The notes beneath the pieces are model-generated. The model was not told the origin of the DNA. It saw only the letters and a program-made list of their open reading frames with translations, and searched no databases. A stretch of DNA of 64,000 nucleotides from Atlantibacter subterraneus (GTDB taxonomy: Bacteria > Pseudomonadota > Gammaproteobacteria > Enterobacterales > Enterobacteriaceae): positions 372,001-436,000 of the forward strand of contig NZ_VLPS01000005.1 in assembly GCF_007570865.1 (NCBI RefSeq). Direction: 5' to 3'. Positions within the stretch are counted from its first letter, which is position 1. Every line of letters starts with the position of its first letter. Position numbers and translations under genes: made by a program. This document shows, piece by piece, positions 18,062 to 26,389 of this stretch.

Positions 18062-19555
18062 TCAGAACTTCTGCTTTTTCTCTTCGACTTTTACACCCTG
18101 CGTCGGCAGGCCGGTATCGTAATCGCGCACCACCGGGGAATAACCATCCTCCGGACGCGGGCGGAACGCCCCCATCCAACGCGGCTTCGCCTCTTTGCGC
18201 CATGGGCGCAGGCTCCACTGGTAAGTGCGGAACGGATCGCGAATTTTATCCATGTAATCGAGCAAATCGTCGTGCATCTGGTTGCGAATCGCTTCATGCG
18301 CCGGGCTGTCGATCAGGTTATGCAACTCATCGGGATCGTCGTGCCGGTCGTACAGTTCATCGCTGGTAAAAAGGTTGAGAACCAGCTTCCAGCGATCCGT
18401 CACCAGGCAACGCACCGGAATGAAACCGCCAAAGCTGTCATGCTCAATTTCATAGCGGTTAAACTCCACCATCACGCCCCGCGCCGGATCCGCCTCAAGG
18501 ATATTTTCGCCCGGCAAAATATCCGGTTGATGAATGCCCGCCAGCGCCATCATGGTGGGCAGCAGATCGATATGGCTTACCGGGGTGTCGACCTGCGCAG
18601 GCTCGCCGTGGGGCGGGCGCAGAATCAGCGGGATGCGGGTGATATCGTCATACATCGCCGCGCCTTTGCTGATCAGCCGGTGAGCGCCCATCATCTCGCC
18701 ATGATCGGAGGTATAGATGACCCAGGTGTTCTCCCGCTGCGCCGGCGTCAGGGCGTCAACCACCCGGCCAATTTGATCGTCAACGAAGTCGTTACAGGCG
18801 AAGTACATCGGATGGTGGTAGCGGTTGTCGTCGCCCACCGGCGACGGCATCGCCTGCGCCCACAGGCGGTGGTGCTCCGGTTTGCCCGCCAGCGTGTCGC
18901 GGCCTTTTTCGCCAAGGTCGTAATAAAAATCTTCGTACTTCTCCAGATACTCCACCGGACAGGTGAAAGGATGATGCGGCTCATCATAGGAGACCACCAT
19001 CAGAAACGGTTCGTCGTCGCGCTGCGGCTGGGCGAGGAAATCGATCGCCCGGTTGCTGATGCGGTGCGCCCAGGTAAAGGTTTCGTCAATCTGGTGCGCC
19101 TGAAGATCCTCCACGCTATTGAGCCCGTTGCGCCAGAGGCCTATCTGCTCATCCGTCAGCTCGGCAAGGTAGTTCGCGCCGTCAAACCAGTAGTCGGCAT
19201 CCCACTCCGGCGGACAGATGCCGGTACCGAAATAGTCGTGGCCGTCCAGGTGCCATTTACCGATATAACAGGTGTGGTAGCCCGCATCCTGAAAATAGCG
19301 GCCCATGGTGGAGATGTTTTTTCCCGGCGCGACGTTGTTGGTCCACGGCCCGGACTGATTCGCATAGATACCGGTAAACAGCCCCGCGCGGGCTGGCGTA
19401 CAGACCGGTGAGCAGGTATAGGCCGCGTTGAAGCGGATGCCCTCCTCCGCCAGCCGGTCAATGTTTTGGGTATTTAACGGTTTACCGCTGTAACAGCCCA
19501 CCATATTGGTGGCCTGGGTGTCGGTCATGATGAACAGAAAGTTTGGACGCGTCAT
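18062..19555 (-). CDS. yidJ: YidJ, Cys-type sulfatase
   Basis: Alkaline-phosphatase-superfamily type I sulfatase that hydrolyses a sulfate ester using a formylglycine made from Cys52, in the motif CTPARAGLFTG (C-x-P-x-R). Metal-binding residues Asp11-type (MTDTQ) and a later DHGEMMGAH motif are present. There are 497 residues, as in E. coli YidJ. No signal peptide is seen, so it should act in the cytoplasm. This fits cytoplasmic maturation by the anaerobic enzyme three genes away and import of substrate by the neighbouring symporter. The ATGA overlap with yidK shows translational coupling. The substrate is unknown. Confidence 0.93.
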   Translation of the reverse strand: MTRPNFLFIMTDTQATNMVGCYSGKPLNTQNIDRLAEEGIRFNAAYTCSPVCTPARAGLFTGIYANQSGPWTNNVAPGKNISTMGRYFQDAGYHTCYIGKWHLDGHDYFGTGICPPEWDADYWFDGANYLAELTDEQIGLWRNGLNSVEDLQAHQIDETFTWAHRISNRAIDFLAQPQRDDEPFLMVVSYDEPHHPFTCPVEYLEKYEDFYYDLGEKGRDTLAGKPEHHRLWAQAMPSPVGDDNRYHHPMYFACNDFVDDQIGRVVDALTPAQRENTWVIYTSDHGEMMGAHRLISKGAAMYDDITRIPLILRPPHGEPAQVDTPVSHIDLLPTMMALAGIHQPDILPGENILEADPARGVMVEFNRYEIEHDSFGGFIPVRCLVTDRWKLVLNLFTSDELYDRHDDPDELHNLIDSPAHEAIRNQMHDDLLDYMDKIRDPFRTYQWSLRPWRKEAKPRWMGAFRPRPEDGYSPVVRDYDTGLPTQGVKVEEKKQKF

Positions 19556-21267
19556 GATTTTTCCTTCAGATCGGTGGCCAGAACGGCGGGTGCGGAGCGA
19601 CGGTGCCGCCAGCTGCTGTAAACCAGGTAGACCAGAACGGCGGCAACGATGAGATAGCTCAAAATAGTCAGCCAGTGGGTGTTGTAGCCGCCAAAGTGGG
19701 CGAGTCCGGAGTAAACGCCTATCATCGCAAACAGGATCCCCACCGACGCGACGCGGGCATTCCGCCAGGGGGTCATGTCTACTGCAAACGCGTCGTGGAA
19801 GGTGAACGGCGTAGCGCGCGGCTTGATGAAACCTATCACCAGCATGACCACCACGTTGATGCAGAAGGTACAGGCGAGCACGTAGAGGAAGTGAATATCA
19901 AACTTCACCAGATAATTGATGGTGATGTAGCTGCATATGCCAAGGAACATCGCCACCTTGGCCGCCAGCGCCGGAATGCGCGGGAAGAAAAAGCCCATGA
20001 TGATGATCGTCACCAGCGGCACGTTGTAAATACCGTTGAGCTGCTTCATCCAGCTATAGAGGCCCTGCGGCGCATTGGCAATCCACGGCGCGACAAGAAT
20101 AGAGATCAGCGCAATAAACAATCCGAACCGGCGTCCAACGCACACCAGCCGCTCCGGCTCGGCGTTTTCGTTAAGAATGCGGCGATAGATACCCATGCTG
20201 AATAGCGTGATGGCACTGTTGAGAAAACCGTTGAACGTGCTTATCACCGCGCCGAACAGCACTGCGCCGAAGAAGCCGACCAGCGGCAGAGGCATCACCT
20301 TATTAACCAACGCCGGATACGCCATGTCTGCGCTCGGGAGATCCTGGAAGAGGTGAAAGGCGATAAGCCCCGGCAGCACCAGAATGAGCGGATCGAGCAT
20401 TTTCAGCACCGCTGTCAGAAGCGCCCCCTTCTGCCCTTCCGCCAGGCTGCGTGAGGCCAGAGTGCGCTGCACAATACCCTGATTGGTGCACCAGTAGAAG
20501 GTATTCACCAGGATAAGACCGGTGAAAGCCGCGCCAATCGGCAGTGGATCGCTGCTACTGCCGATGGAGTTGAGCTTCTCGGCATGCACAGTGGTCAGAC
20601 GCTCCAGCCCCTGCAAAAAGCTGCCGCCGCCCATCATGATCAGCCCAAATACCGGCACCATCAGGCCACCAATCACCAGGCCGATGCCGTTAATCGAGTC
20701 GGCGATAGCCAATGCCCGCATTCCGCCTACCACGGCGTAAAGAATGCCGGAAAATCCCAGCAGAATAACCAGCAGCCAGATGGCGGCTCCCTGCGAAAGG
20801 CCAAGGGCGTCGCCAATATGGAACAAGCTGTTGAGTGCCAGCGCGCCGGAGTAAAGCACGATCGGCAGAAAGCAGATGCCGGTGGCGATGAGAAAGCAGA
20901 AGTCGATGATAATACGGGTGGTTTTGTCGTAGCGTTCCTCGAGAAAATCCGGGATGGTGGCGATACCACGCTGAAGGTAGCGGGGGAGAAAAATCAGCGC
21001 CAGGAAGATAAGCGTTACCGCCGAAGTGACTTCCCAGCCCATCACCGACATGCCGCTGCGGTACGCCTGTCCGGACAGCCCCACCAGTTGCTCGGTGGAG
21101 AGGTTGGTGAGCATCAGCGACGCCGCGATAACCGGCGCTTTCAGCGAACGCCCGGCCAGAAAATAGCCCTGCTGGGAAGCCGTATCCTGCTTACGGACTT
21201 TCCACCAGGTAATGACAGCAACCAGTAGGGTAAATGCTATAAAGCTCACAATCTGTTGAATGTTCAT
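19552..21267 (-). CDS. yidK: YidK, sodium/solute symporter (SSS family)
   Basis: A 571-residue inner-membrane transporter with about 14 hydrophobic helices and SSS-family landmarks (GYFLAGRSLKAPVIAASLMLTNLSTEQLVGLSGQAY near the N-terminus; NQGIVQRTLASRSLAEGQKGAL near residue 258). E. coli YidK has the same length. It is the first gene of the yidK-yidJ-yidH-yidG-maturase operon, divergent from the AraC regulator. It probably imports the sulfated substrate of YidJ, driven by sodium; this is inferred from position only. Confidence 0.93.
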   Translation of the reverse strand: MNIQQIVSFIAFTLLVAVITWWKVRKQDTASQQGYFLAGRSLKAPVIAASLMLTNLSTEQLVGLSGQAYRSGMSVMGWEVTSAVTLIFLALIFLPRYLQRGIATIPDFLEERYDKTTRIIIDFCFLIATGICFLPIVLYSGALALNSLFHIGDALGLSQGAAIWLLVILLGFSGILYAVVGGMRALAIADSINGIGLVIGGLMVPVFGLIMMGGGSFLQGLERLTTVHAEKLNSIGSSSDPLPIGAAFTGLILVNTFYWCTNQGIVQRTLASRSLAEGQKGALLTAVLKMLDPLILVLPGLIAFHLFQDLPSADMAYPALVNKVMPLPLVGFFGAVLFGAVISTFNGFLNSAITLFSMGIYRRILNENAEPERLVCVGRRFGLFIALISILVAPWIANAPQGLYSWMKQLNGIYNVPLVTIIIMGFFFPRIPALAAKVAMFLGICSYITINYLVKFDIHFLYVLACTFCINVVVMLVIGFIKPRATPFTFHDAFAVDMTPWRNARVASVGILFAMIGVYSGLAHFGGYNTHWLTILSYLIVAAVLVYLVYSSWRHRRSAPAVLATDLKEKS

Positions 21268-21350
21268 CTTGCAGCCCTTAACGATTTATTATGCCAGGGT
21301 TATGATCCCCATTATCTTGCGGGCTGATAATTGATTGCGGGTGAAATAAA
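21268..21350. promoter_or_regulatory. Divergent yidK / yidL control region
   Basis: An 83-base gap between the symporter operon and the AraC-type regulator gene. It must hold both promoters and probably the regulator's binding site. No operator half-sites were clear by eye. Confidence 0.5.
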
Positions 21351-22205
21351 ATGAATGGAAAAAGTGATGTTTCGAATGTAAAAAACGAAACCACCTACAA
21401 TATTCCGCTGGTTATTGAAGAAAATGTGATCTCCAGCGGAATTTCATTAATATCGCTGTGGCACACCCTGGCCGATGAAAGTTATCAGGTGATCTGGCCA
21501 AGAGATAAGAAAAAGCCGTTAATTCCCAACTCCTGGGTGGCAATCTACACCCTGCAAGGCTGCGGCAAACTGTTGCTAAAGAATGGGCAGGAAATAACGC
21601 TGAACGGCAACTGCATCATTTTTCTTAAGCCAATGGATATTCAGTCTTATTATTGTGCCGGTCTGCTGTGGGAACAATACTGGATGGAGTTTATTCCCAC
21701 CAGCGTCATGGAAATTCCGATATTGCAGACCGGAATAATTTATAACGGAGAAATATTTAATCAGGAACTTTCCGAAGTTGCCTTAATGATTACCGAGCGA
21801 GAGCCATTAAAAAACAATCTGGCGGTCGCCTTCTTAACCAAAATGATATACCAGTGGATATGCCTTATTTCCGAGAATGGCAAAAAAGACGCGTTACTGA
21901 TTCAGATTGAAAAATTACTGTCGGTATTACACAGCGACTTACAGAAAAACTGGAGTGTGGCTGAGATGGCGCTGAAAATGCAGTGCAGCGAACAGTATCT
22001 GCGGCGTCTTTTTCTGCGCTACACCGGCAAAACGCCGAAAGAGTACTATCTCGACGCCCGGCTCGATCTTGCCCACTCGCTGCTGAAGCAGGAGGGGCAG
22101 ACCGTTGGGAAAGTCGCGGATATGCTGAATTTTTTTGATGCCTTTCACTTCAGTAAGGCATTTAAACGCCGGTTCAACGTGTCGCCATCCGCCATCATGA
22201 AGTGA
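21351..22205 (+). CDS. yidL: YidL, AraC-family transcriptional regulator
   Basis: A 284-residue regulator. The N-terminal half is a cupin-like effector domain (LYTLQGCGKLLLKNGQEITLNGNCIIFLKPMDIQSYY), and the C-terminal third is a double helix-turn-helix of the AraC type (WSVAEMALKMQCSEQYLRRLFLRYTGKTPKEYYLDARLDLA, then VGKVADMLNFFDAFHFSKAFKRRFNVSPS). It is divergent from yidK, the usual place for a local activator, so it probably responds to the symporter/sulfatase substrate. The first ~60% of the gene is noticeably AT-richer than its neighbours. E. coli YidL is slightly longer (about 297 aa). Confidence 0.9.
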   Translation: MNGKSDVSNVKNETTYNIPLVIEENVISSGISLISLWHTLADESYQVIWPRDKKKPLIPNSWVAIYTLQGCGKLLLKNGQEITLNGNCIIFLKPMDIQSYYCAGLLWEQYWMEFIPTSVMEIPILQTGIIYNGEIFNQELSEVALMITEREPLKNNLAVAFLTKMIYQWICLISENGKKDALLIQIEKLLSVLHSDLQKNWSVAEMALKMQCSEQYLRRLFLRYTGKTPKEYYLDARLDLAHSLLKQEGQTVGKVADMLNFFDAFHFSKAFKRRFNVSPSAIMK

Positions 22206-22224
22206 ACGGCGTTAATTTTTGTTA

Positions 22225-24939
22225 TTACTGCCACCCATACCGGCGGACATAAAACCCTTTCACCAGCTGCGTCAGCGTCATATATCCCAACAAAATCCCC
22301 GCCAGCCACGGGAAGTAGCTCAACGGTAGCGCCTGAAGTTGCAGATACGGTGCCAGCGGCGAGAACGGCAACGCGATACCCACCACCATGATAATCAGCG
22401 TCATCACCAGTAGCGGCCAGGCGGCGCGGCTCTGGATAAACGGCACCCGACGGGTACGGATCATATGCACGATTAAGGTCTGGGACAGCAGGCCCACCAC
22501 AAACCAGCCGGACTGGAACAGGGTTTGCGCTTCCGGCACGTTGGCCTGGAACACCCACCACATTACGCAGAACGTCAGGATATCGAAGATAGAGCTGATC
22601 GGCCCGAAGAAGATCATAAAGCGACCAAGATCTGCCGGATTCCAGCGCTGCGGTTTCTCGATCTGATCGTCATCGACATTATCAAACGGGATCGCCACCT
22701 GAGACACATCGTACAGCAGGTTCTGGATCAGTAAGTGGATCGGCAGCATCGGCAGGAACGGCAGGAAGGCGCTCGCGACCAGCACGCTGAATACGTTACC
22801 GAAGTTAGAGCTGGCGGTCATTTTGATGTACTTGAGCATGTTGGCGAAGGTGCGACGCCCTTCGATCACGCCCTCTTCCAGCACCATCAGGCTCTTTTCC
22901 AGCAGGATGATATCCGCCGCTTCGCGCGCAATATCCACCGCGCCGTCCACCGAGATGCCGATGTCCGCCGCCCGCAGCGCGGGCGCGTCGTTAATGCCGT
23001 CACCCATAAAGCCCACCACGTGTCCTTCCGCGCGCAGTAGCCGCACGATGCGCTCTTTATGCAGCGGCGTCAGGCGGGCAAACAGCGTGGTGCGTAACGC
23101 CAGCTGCGCCAGCTCGGCATCGTTTAACGCTTCGATTTCGCTGCCGACCACCGGTCGGCCCGGATTTAGCCCCACTTCATGACACACTTTGGCGGCCACC
23201 AGCTCGCTGTCGCCGGTCAGGATCTTCACGGTGATCCCGCTCTCTTTCAGCGCTTTTAGCGCCGGTGCGGTGGTTTCCTTCGGCGGATCGAGGAACGCAA
23301 TGTAGCCTTCGAGGATCAGATCCGATTCATCCACCCGGCCATAGTCCTCGCTTCTGGCAGGCAGCGCTTTACTGGCGACGGCCACTACGCGCAGCCCCTG
23401 GCGGTTCAGGTTATCGGTGACTTTGCGGATGCGTTGCAGCATGGTGTCGCACAGCGGCACGATCTCCTCGCCGTGGCGCACCAGCGTGCAGACGTCGAGG
23501 ATCTCCTGTAGCGCGCCTTTGCAGATCACAAGATGGGCGTCGTCGTTTTCCGCTACCACCACCGACATACGGCGGCGATCGAAATCAAACGGGATTTCAT
23601 CCACTTTGCGCCAGCGCGCCGACAGCTCCAGCGCTTCCGGTGCATCCACGCCTTCCAGCACCGCGGTATCCAGCAGGTTTTTCAGCCCGGTTTGATAATG
23701 GCTGTTGAGCCACGCGCTGCGCAGCACCCGCTGGCTGACGCGGCCAAACACGTCGGTATGGTTCTCCAGGGCGATTTTGTCCTGGGTAAGCGTCCCGGTT
23801 TTATCGGTGCACAGGATATCCATGGCACCGAAGTTCTGAATCGCGTCCAGATGCTTAACGATCACCTTTTGTTTTGACAGCTTCACCGCGCCGCGCGCCA
23901 GGGTAGAGGTGACAATCATCGGCAGCATTTCCGGGGTTAAGCCCACCGCCACCGACAGCGCGAACAGCGCCGCTTCCCACCAGTCGCCTTTGGTGAAGCC
24001 GTTAATCATCAGCACTATCGGCACCATCACCAGCATAAAGCGGATCAGCAACATACTGACGCGGCTGATGCCCTGCTGGAAGGCGTTCGGCTCGCTCTCC
24101 TGCTGGTTCACGCGCCCGGCCAGTTGCCCGAACCAGGTGTTGCCGCCGGTGGCGATTACCATCGCCTGGGCGGTGCCGCTAACCACGGTGGTACCCATAA
24201 AGCACAGGTTGTCGCACTCAAGCGGGTTTTTCTGATCGGGATCGCGGGTCTGAGCCTGTTTTTCCACCGGCAGGGATTCGCCGGTCAATGACGCCTGGGC
24301 GATAAACAGATCCCGCGCTTTGATGATCCGCAGATCGGCGGGGATCATATCGCCCGCAGCCAGCTTGACGATATCTCCCGGCACCAGCTGGTCGATGGGC
24401 AATTCCACCCACTGGCATTCGCCCTTGTCATTCACTACCCGAAGCACGGTGGCGGTGTTGCTGACCATGGCTTTCAGCGCGTCCGCCGCTTTGGTGGAGC
24501 GCGCTTCCTGAATGAAGTTCAGCAGCGTCGAGATGCCCACCATCAGCGCGATAATCCCCGCGCCGAACAGGTCGTCTTCGGTGGCGTAGGACAGAATGCC
24601 CAGCGCCGTCAGCAACAGGTTGAACGGGTTGCGATAGCAGTTCCACAGATGTAAATACCAGGGCGCAGGGCGCTGCGCCGGGATCTGGTTCGGCCCAAAT
24701 TGCTCGCGTGCATCCTCCACCTCCCGGGAGTTTAACCCTTCCGGATGGCTGGAATAAACGCGCCACAGCTCGGTTTCGCTCATGCGCGACACTGCCAGGC
24801 ACTGCTCGGTTAAGGTCGCGGGCGGGGTTTCCTGACGCCATACGTTGCCTTCCGGCAGCGGGTCGCGCTGCACCAGACGGCGCGGAAGATGACGGTTCAG
24901 CTGCGCGAGCAGCTGCCGGGTGAAGTTTTTAAACAGCAT
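22225..24939 (-). CDS. mgtA: MgtA, magnesium-importing P-type ATPase
   Basis: P3B-type ATPase that imports Mg2+ under Mg2+ starvation. It has 904 residues (E. coli 898). The phosphorylated Asp is Asp379 in CTDKTGTL; TGES lies near residue 220 (SLTGESLPVEK), the hinge GDGINDAPAL is present, and ten membrane helices are distributed as in the family. It is transcribed from the PhoP-controlled promoter at 25200-25234 through a ~250-base leader that contains mgtL. AGGGA precedes ATG. The 3' end faces yidL with only 19 bases between; no clear terminator was seen. Confidence 0.97.
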   Translation of the reverse strand: MLFKNFTRQLLAQLNRHLPRRLVQRDPLPEGNVWRQETPPATLTEQCLAVSRMSETELWRVYSSHPEGLNSREVEDAREQFGPNQIPAQRPAPWYLHLWNCYRNPFNLLLTALGILSYATEDDLFGAGIIALMVGISTLLNFIQEARSTKAADALKAMVSNTATVLRVVNDKGECQWVELPIDQLVPGDIVKLAAGDMIPADLRIIKARDLFIAQASLTGESLPVEKQAQTRDPDQKNPLECDNLCFMGTTVVSGTAQAMVIATGGNTWFGQLAGRVNQQESEPNAFQQGISRVSMLLIRFMLVMVPIVLMINGFTKGDWWEAALFALSVAVGLTPEMLPMIVTSTLARGAVKLSKQKVIVKHLDAIQNFGAMDILCTDKTGTLTQDKIALENHTDVFGRVSQRVLRSAWLNSHYQTGLKNLLDTAVLEGVDAPEALELSARWRKVDEIPFDFDRRRMSVVVAENDDAHLVICKGALQEILDVCTLVRHGEEIVPLCDTMLQRIRKVTDNLNRQGLRVVAVASKALPARSEDYGRVDESDLILEGYIAFLDPPKETTAPALKALKESGITVKILTGDSELVAAKVCHEVGLNPGRPVVGSEIEALNDAELAQLALRTTLFARLTPLHKERIVRLLRAEGHVVGFMGDGINDAPALRAADIGISVDGAVDIAREAADIILLEKSLMVLEEGVIEGRRTFANMLKYIKMTASSNFGNVFSVLVASAFLPFLPMLPIHLLIQNLLYDVSQVAIPFDNVDDDQIEKPQRWNPADLGRFMIFFGPISSIFDILTFCVMWWVFQANVPEAQTLFQSGWFVVGLLSQTLIVHMIRTRRVPFIQSRAAWPLLVMTLIIMVVGIALPFSPLAPYLQLQALPLSYFPWLAGILLGYMTLTQLVKGFYVRRYGWQ

Positions 24940-25193
24940 AAAAAAGTCCCTCTACGCCTCAGTCCTGAGGCGCTGCTGGGCTGCCGGCACGGCAAAGCCG
25001 CCTGGCAGGCACAAATTTTTGCAGGGACGACGTTGCGCCACTGCCTTACGCATCCGGTAAAGCAGCAGCTAAAAAGCGAGCTTTACCGGAACAGAGTTCC
25101 CGTTAAGGGAAGCGGGGTGGGATCGGGATCCATGGAGCCTCCGGTAAAATCAAAAGATACGTGCGTGTTTAATCCACACGGTGAATGTTGAGC
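24940..25193 (-). promoter_or_regulatory. mgtA mRNA leader (Mg2+/proline-responsive)
   Basis: About 254 bases lie between the inferred transcription start (near 25193, seven bases after the -10 box) and mgtA, matching the length of the E. coli/Salmonella leader. It contains the proline-rich mgtL frame at 25083-25133. Several GC-rich stem candidates lie between 24960 and 25075, for example the GGCGCTGCTGGGCTGCCGGCACGGC block. In relatives, failed mgtL translation at low Mg2+ or low proline allows transcription into mgtA. The structures were not folded here. Confidence 0.8.
25083..25133 (-). CDS. mgtL: MgtL, leader peptide of mgtA
   Basis: A 16-codon frame, MDPDPTPLPLTGTLFR, preceded by GGAGGCTCC at SD distance. 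It corresponds to E. coli MgtL ([17 protein letters not shown]): the alternating acidic/proline start, Pro3, Pro5, Pro7 and Pro9, and the LFR end are kept, while the basic middle (RRRLK) is replaced by LTGT. The D/E-P repeat is the part known to destabilise ribosomes at low Mg2+ and to sense proline-tRNA shortage, so function should be retained. Confidence 0.92.
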   Translation of the reverse strand: MDPDPTPLPLTGTLFR

Positions 25194-25199
25194 GCCGTC

Positions 25200-25234
25200 A
25201 CTATAGCGCCTGTGACATAAACCAAACGTAAACC
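25200..25234 (-). promoter_or_regulatory. mgtA promoter with PhoP box
   Basis: On the minus strand GGTTTA-CGTTT-GGTTTA (25218-25234) is a direct repeat in the PhoP-box pattern. It is followed 12 bases later by the -10 box TATAGT (25200-25205), the usual spacing for PhoP replacing a -35. It predicts activation of mgtA by PhoP at low Mg2+. Confidence 0.93.
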
Positions 25235-25312
25235 AGATTTTGCTCATTGTGCCGCGGTTGGTTAGCATTAAGGTCATTTGTCTACTTTCTCTAACCATAA
25301 CAGGCAACAGGG

Positions 25313-26260
25313 ATGCAAAACCGGCTGACCATTAAAGACATTGCGCGCTTAAGCGGCGTGGGCAAATCCACCGTATCGCGCGTGCTGAATAATGAGAGCG
25401 GCGTCAGCGAGCGCACCCGCGAGCGCGTCGAGGCGGTGATGCGCCAGCAGGGGTTTTCCCCTTCCCGCTCCGCGCGCGCCATGCGCGGCCAGAGCGATAA
25501 AGTGGTGGCGATCATCGTCACCCGTCTGGATTCCCTGTCTGAAAACCTCGCCGTCCAGACCATGCTCCCCTGCCTGTATGAGCAGGGCTACGACCCGATC
25601 ATGATGGAAAGCCAGTTCTCACCGGCGCGGGTGGAAGAGCATCTGCGCATTCTGCGCCAGCGCAATATCGACGGGGTGATCCTGTTTGGATTTACCGGCA
25701 TTGATGAAGCGCTGCTTGCGCCGTGGCGTTCAATGCTGGTGCTGATGGCGCGGGACGCGGCGGGGTTCACCTCGGTGTGTTACGACGATGAAGGCGCGAT
25801 CCAGATATTGATGCAGCGTTTATATCAGCAGGGCCACCGCCATATCAGCTATCTCGGCGTACCGCACAGCGATGTCACCACCGGGATGCGCCGCCATCAC
25901 GCCTATCTGGCTTTTTGCGACGCCCATCATCTCACGCCCCACGCCGTGTTGCCGGGCCTGGCGATGAAACAGGGCTACGAACGCGTGGCCGACGTGCTGC
26001 ATGACGACACTACCGCGCTGGTGTGCGCCACGGATACCCTGGCTATCGGCGCAAGCAAGTTTTTACAGCAGCATCACGCGAAGCCCATCCAGCTTGCCAG
26101 CGTCGGCAACACGCCGCTGCTGAAGTTCCTGCACCCGGAGATCATCACCGTCGATCCCGGTTATGCCGAAGCCGGACGTCAGGCCGCATTACAGCTGATC
26201 GCCCAGATCAACCAGAGCAGCGATCCCCAGCAGATCGTCATCCCCTCTTCGCTGATCTAA
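25313..26260 (+). CDS. treR: TreR, trehalose operon repressor (LacI family)
   Basis: 315 residues, as in E. coli TreR. The N-terminal LacI-type helix-turn-helix is LTIKDIARLSGVGKSTVSRVLNNESG (residues 4-29), followed by the hinge and a periplasmic-binding-protein-like effector domain. It represses treBC; in E. coli trehalose-6-phosphate induces and trehalose antagonises. CAACAGGG serves as ribosome-binding site. The gene lies 129 bases upstream of treB in the same direction, with a likely operator in the gap. Confidence 0.97.
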   Translation: MQNRLTIKDIARLSGVGKSTVSRVLNNESGVSERTRERVEAVMRQQGFSPSRSARAMRGQSDKVVAIIVTRLDSLSENLAVQTMLPCLYEQGYDPIMMESQFSPARVEEHLRILRQRNIDGVILFGFTGIDEALLAPWRSMLVLMARDAAGFTSVCYDDEGAIQILMQRLYQQGHRHISYLGVPHSDVTTGMRRHHAYLAFCDAHHLTPHAVLPGLAMKQGYERVADVLHDDTTALVCATDTLAIGASKFLQQHHAKPIQLASVGNTPLLKFLHPEIITVDPGYAEAGRQAALQLIAQINQSSDPQQIVIPSSLI

Positions 26261-26296
26261 ACCGCCAGATCGTCGATTTTGTGTGATCGCGGCTTC

Positions 26297-26326
26297 GTTT
26301 CGGGAACGTTCCCATTTTCCCGAAAC
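26297..26326 (+). promoter_or_regulatory. Probable TreR operator and CRP half-site ahead of treB
   Basis: GGGAACGTTCCC at 26302-26313 is a perfect 12-bp palindrome with the CG centre typical of LacI-family operators. It is nested inside a second inverted repeat, GTTTCGGGA (26297-26305) and TCCCGAAAC (26318-26326). TGTGATC just upstream (26282-26288) is one half of a CRP site. The arrangement suits TreR repression plus CRP activation of treBC. Confidence 0.75.
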
Positions 26327-26389
26327 TCAACAATGTTTACCCTTGCCATCAGTTCTTACCGTTTCCGTTTCCCTGCACCATGAGGCTCC

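Noticed and set aside
18014-19411. A 465-codon open frame on the plus strand opposite the sulfatase gene
   Set aside because: Antisense shadow of yidJ; composition (His, Arg, Val, Ile) is that of reversed GC-rich codons.
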